This document shows positions 33,301-34,327 of a stretch of 34,327 nt of DNA, piece by piece (the stretch's first letter is position 1; every line of letters begins with the position of its first letter). This DNA comes from Promethearchaeota archaeon. GTDB lineage: Archaea > Asgardarchaeota > Lokiarchaeia > Sigynarchaeales > SOKP01. A model generated the notes under the pieces. The model was not told the DNA's origin, made no database searches, and saw only the letters and a program-made list of their open reading frames with translations. The translations under genes were made by a program, and so were the position numbers. Location of the stretch: contig JAEOUI010000278.1 of the NCBI GenBank assembly GCA_016839425.1, forward strand, positions 1 to 34,327, read 5' to 3'.

Positions 33301-34327
33301 TTGAATAATTATCTTAAATATAACATGGAATCTGGCATAAATATTGGTCCTCTCTGCTATGACAACACCATTATAGGAAACAATGCGAGTTTAAATGATC
33401 AATATGGAATATATGTTTGGTATGATTGTAATGATAATCTGATATATTATAATTTCCTTGTCGAAAATGGAATTTATGATATGAGAAATTCAAATTATGC
33501 AAACTATTTTGATAATGGTTATATTGGTAATTATTATTCTGATTACGAAGGTGAAGATCTCGTAGCTCCATTTGGTATTGGAGATACACCCTATTCAATT
33601 CCTGGTGGTGATGTAGACAGGTATCCGTTAACGAATGCCGATGGAGAAATGTTGCCTATTGCAAACTTCTCAGTGAGCAATACGAGCGTTGATGTTGGCG
33701 ATGTCGTCCAGTTCACTTTTACTGGTTTTGGCGCTAACTTTCCCACAACCTTTTCTTGGGACTTCGGTGATGATGTCACTAGCGACCTCATGAATCCGTC
33801 GCATAAATACTTGATTGCGGGAGTCTATACCGTGAACTTGACCGTGATCGACGATGATGGCGATGTCGATTACGAGGAAATGATAATTACGGTAAATTAC
33901 GCGGATATAGAACCCATTGCGAATTTTATTGCGAGCGATACGAATGTTGACGAAGGTGAGATCGTCCAGTTTAACTTTACGGGTGAATATGGAAATCCTC
34001 CAATAACATTTTATTGGGATTTCGGAGACGAGACCACCAGCACGGACGAGGATCCCACTCACCAGTTCACCGCTCCAGGAACCTATAATGTGAACTTGAC
34101 CGTGACCGATGTGGATGACGATACAGATTCTTATAATGTGACAATCACCGTTAATCCCGTGAATAAGATTCCAAACGCTCACTTCACGCCAAGCGAAACG
34201 GAAGTCGAAGTGGGCGATACCGTGTCGTTCGAGTTCGACGGCGAAGAAGGCAACGCTCCCGCAACCTTCTCTTGGGATTTTGGCGATGGATTTACAAGCG
34301 CCTTGGAAAATCCAACCCATCAATACG
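30370..34327 (+). CDS. Giant NosD-type right-handed beta-helix surface protein with PKD domains, 3'-truncated by window edge
   Basis: The frame runs from ATG 30370 to the right edge without a stop (1319 residues visible). Residues 1-31 are strongly basic, and 32-54 form a hydrophobic signal-anchor. After an entry domain (about 65-160) come about 35 beta-helix rungs of roughly 23-25 residues (pattern YGIYL-x6-NNTISENTANDN), as in NosD/pectate-lyase-like proteins, ending near residue 1070. Two copies of a 64-residue insert interrupt the helix (367-430 and 619-682). Three PKD domains follow (from about 1096, 1182 and 1268, the last cut), each with a WDFGD motif. Likely a cell-surface adhesin or carbohydrate-binding protein; many N-x-S/T sequons suggest N-glycosylation. 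The full protein is longer than shown. Confidence 0.9.
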   Translation, partial: MTILNTKFHKIHKIGLKKNKRKTVSKQKAVKIGCILFFLGILVSGSILASDFLVRNYLSSDDETHYLKVKGSWVLPDPIVIDGTGSNNWAYYIALGVPWWSGAGTSGNPYVIEIVTINAGLTASCIEIKNSNDYFIVKNCTLIRSNQGSSPEYNGGIKLVNVANGQIVGNNCTRNFEGICLIDCYDNFISGNDANDNNNYGIYLYGNSTRNTISGNTANDNYYGIYLYADCDNNTISENTANYNQGSGIFLSTNCDNNTVSENTANENYNYGIYLYADCVNNTISGNIASNVITSNQNHGISLYYDSNNNIISENTLNNNSQYGISLILSEGALLFENNMLGCGLGVQSSTIGRLPTDPRSHDIDTSNEANGKPIYYYVDQEGLGTGDFDNPGQIFLINCSDSIVNGLTITQTSVGIYLHSSSNITISGNIVSENKLRGIGLESCINCTISDNIANDNQANGITVLYSDENTISGNTASNVATSDQARGIYLYSSDNNNISENNINDNRVLGIGLYMSCNGNNISENTANDNEIGISLDRNCYANILSDNIANSNDDYGILINGNDNAILGNTLDYNNLYGIFLSSSSDAIILNNSMNECGLGVDCSLAQLRSYDIDDSNKANGKPIYYYVDEEGLGTGDFDNAGQIFLINCSLSIVNGLTLSETSLGIFLHSSSDITISGNTMNENNFYGAYLFSSRNCMISGNTANDNGDIGIYMDSACIDNTILENTANNNVNYGIYLYESNENELSENIANDNGNTGIYLDTGCDDNTLSGNTASNVATSNQDYGIVLDTDCDNNTISENTVNTNYYHGIYLQFNCDDNIISENTISGSNFAFTAFYGIYFYSDCDDNTISKNTINDNYHGIYLSTKCNENNISENIANSNTYNGIYFYSDCDNNTISRNIANSNIHNGIFLATDCDNNTISENTANENGDNGIYLGGCESNIVLENTANGNNGSGIRLYAGSYSYRGRYNTILNNYLKYNMESGINIGPLCYDNTIIGNNASLNDQYGIYVWYDCNDNLIYYNFLVENGIYDMRNSNYANYFDNGYIGNYYSDYEGEDLVAPFGIGDTPYSIPGGDVDRYPLTNADGEMLPIANFSVSNTSVDVGDVVQFTFTGFGANFPTTFSWDFGDDVTSDLMNPSHKYLIAGVYTVNLTVIDDDGDVDYEEMIITVNYADIEPIANFIASDTNVDEGEIVQFNFTGEYGNPPITFYWDFGDETTSTDEDPTHQFTAPGTYNVNLTVTDVDDDTDSYNVTITVNPVNKIPNAHFTPSETEVEVGDTVSFEFDGEEGNAPATFSWDFGDGFTSALENPTHQY
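31468..31659 (+). repeat. First copy of a 192-base module inside the beta-helix gene
   Basis: Encodes residues 367-430 (begins SNEANGKPIYYYVD, ends SNITISGN). The second copy at 32224-32415 has the same length with no gaps and 54 of 64 identical residues. Copies are 756 bases apart, and each follows a rung reading CGLGV, suggesting duplication of a block of about 252 residues. Confidence 0.8.
32224..32415 (+). repeat. Second copy of the 192-base module inside the beta-helix gene
   Basis: Encodes residues 619-682 (begins SNKANGKPIYYYVD, ends SDITISGN). It is 54/64 identical to the copy at 31468-31659. Confidence 0.8.

Larger units (their letters stand above)
30940..33430 (+). repeat. In-frame tandem coding repeats of the beta-helix (about 69-75 bases each)
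   Basis: Imperfect units with recurring GGGATATATTTATA and AACACCATCTCGGAAAACACC-like segments repeat along the gene. They encode successive beta-helix rungs; variation is concentrated in the Asn/Asp-rich turn. These are protein repeats, not an RNA or CRISPR feature. Confidence 0.85.

Noticed and set aside
30940..33430. Dense short repeats that at first sight resemble a repeat array such as CRISPR
   Set aside because: The units stay in one open reading frame, vary in sequence, and encode beta-helix rungs with Asn/Asp turns. There are no unique equal-length spacers.
33670..34323. 217-codon minus-strand open frame under the PKD domains
   Set aside because: It is the antisense shadow of three clear PKD repeats in the plus-strand gene and itself shows only their mirrored repetition.

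Overview
The window looks like chromosomal DNA from an archaeon, most likely an Asgard archaeon of the Lokiarchaeia type. That placement is inference from gene content. It carries a PIN-domain ATPase, an archaeal tRNA-splicing endonuclease subunit, a sirtuin of the SIRT6/7 kind, a DtxR-type regulator, very large surface proteins with PKD domains and GF-type C-terminal anchors, TATA-box promoters (several apparently leaderless) and T-run terminators. The DNA is AT-rich. No rRNA, tRNA, CRISPR array or insertion sequence was recognised.

Left part (1-9.9 kb): a hydrogenase maturation protease cut by the left edge; a divergent pair made of an EndA-like tRNA endonuclease subunit lacking two catalytic residues and a PIN-ATPase; a small unknown protein; then a leftward run of a long coiled-coil membrane protein, an APC permease, a PHP phosphoesterase and a SIRT6/7-like sirtuin; and a HEAT-like DNA-alkylation-repeat protein.

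Middle part (10-23.9 kb): a 1265-residue surface protein; a large metallophosphoesterase; a nitronate monooxygenase-like flavoenzyme with a flavin-reductase-fold partner; a ZIP metal transporter and DtxR-family regulator whose promoter is bracketed by two copies of the same operator (TTACGA-N4-TCGTAA); alanine dehydrogenase followed by a threonine-synthase-like enzyme fused to a winged-helix domain, whose start looks frameshifted; an ECF S component with a tandem dyad operator; and a small surface protein beside a 5'-truncated copy of itself.

Right part (24-34.3 kb): a tight three-gene operon that appears to be a split MuiA (DUF4140/DUF4139) protein, with two paralogous N-terminal halves and one C-terminal half; a membrane acyltransferase-like protein with an enoyl-CoA hydratase; a zinc-finger protein with DnaJ-like cysteine motifs; a 920-base gene-poor stretch holding what looks like a decayed gene; and a giant NosD-type beta-helix/PKD surface protein that runs off the right edge.

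The most promising leads are the split MuiA operon, the two metabolite/metal-type operator systems, the EndA subunit without Tyr/His catalytic residues, and the frameshifted threonine synthase-wHTH fusion.
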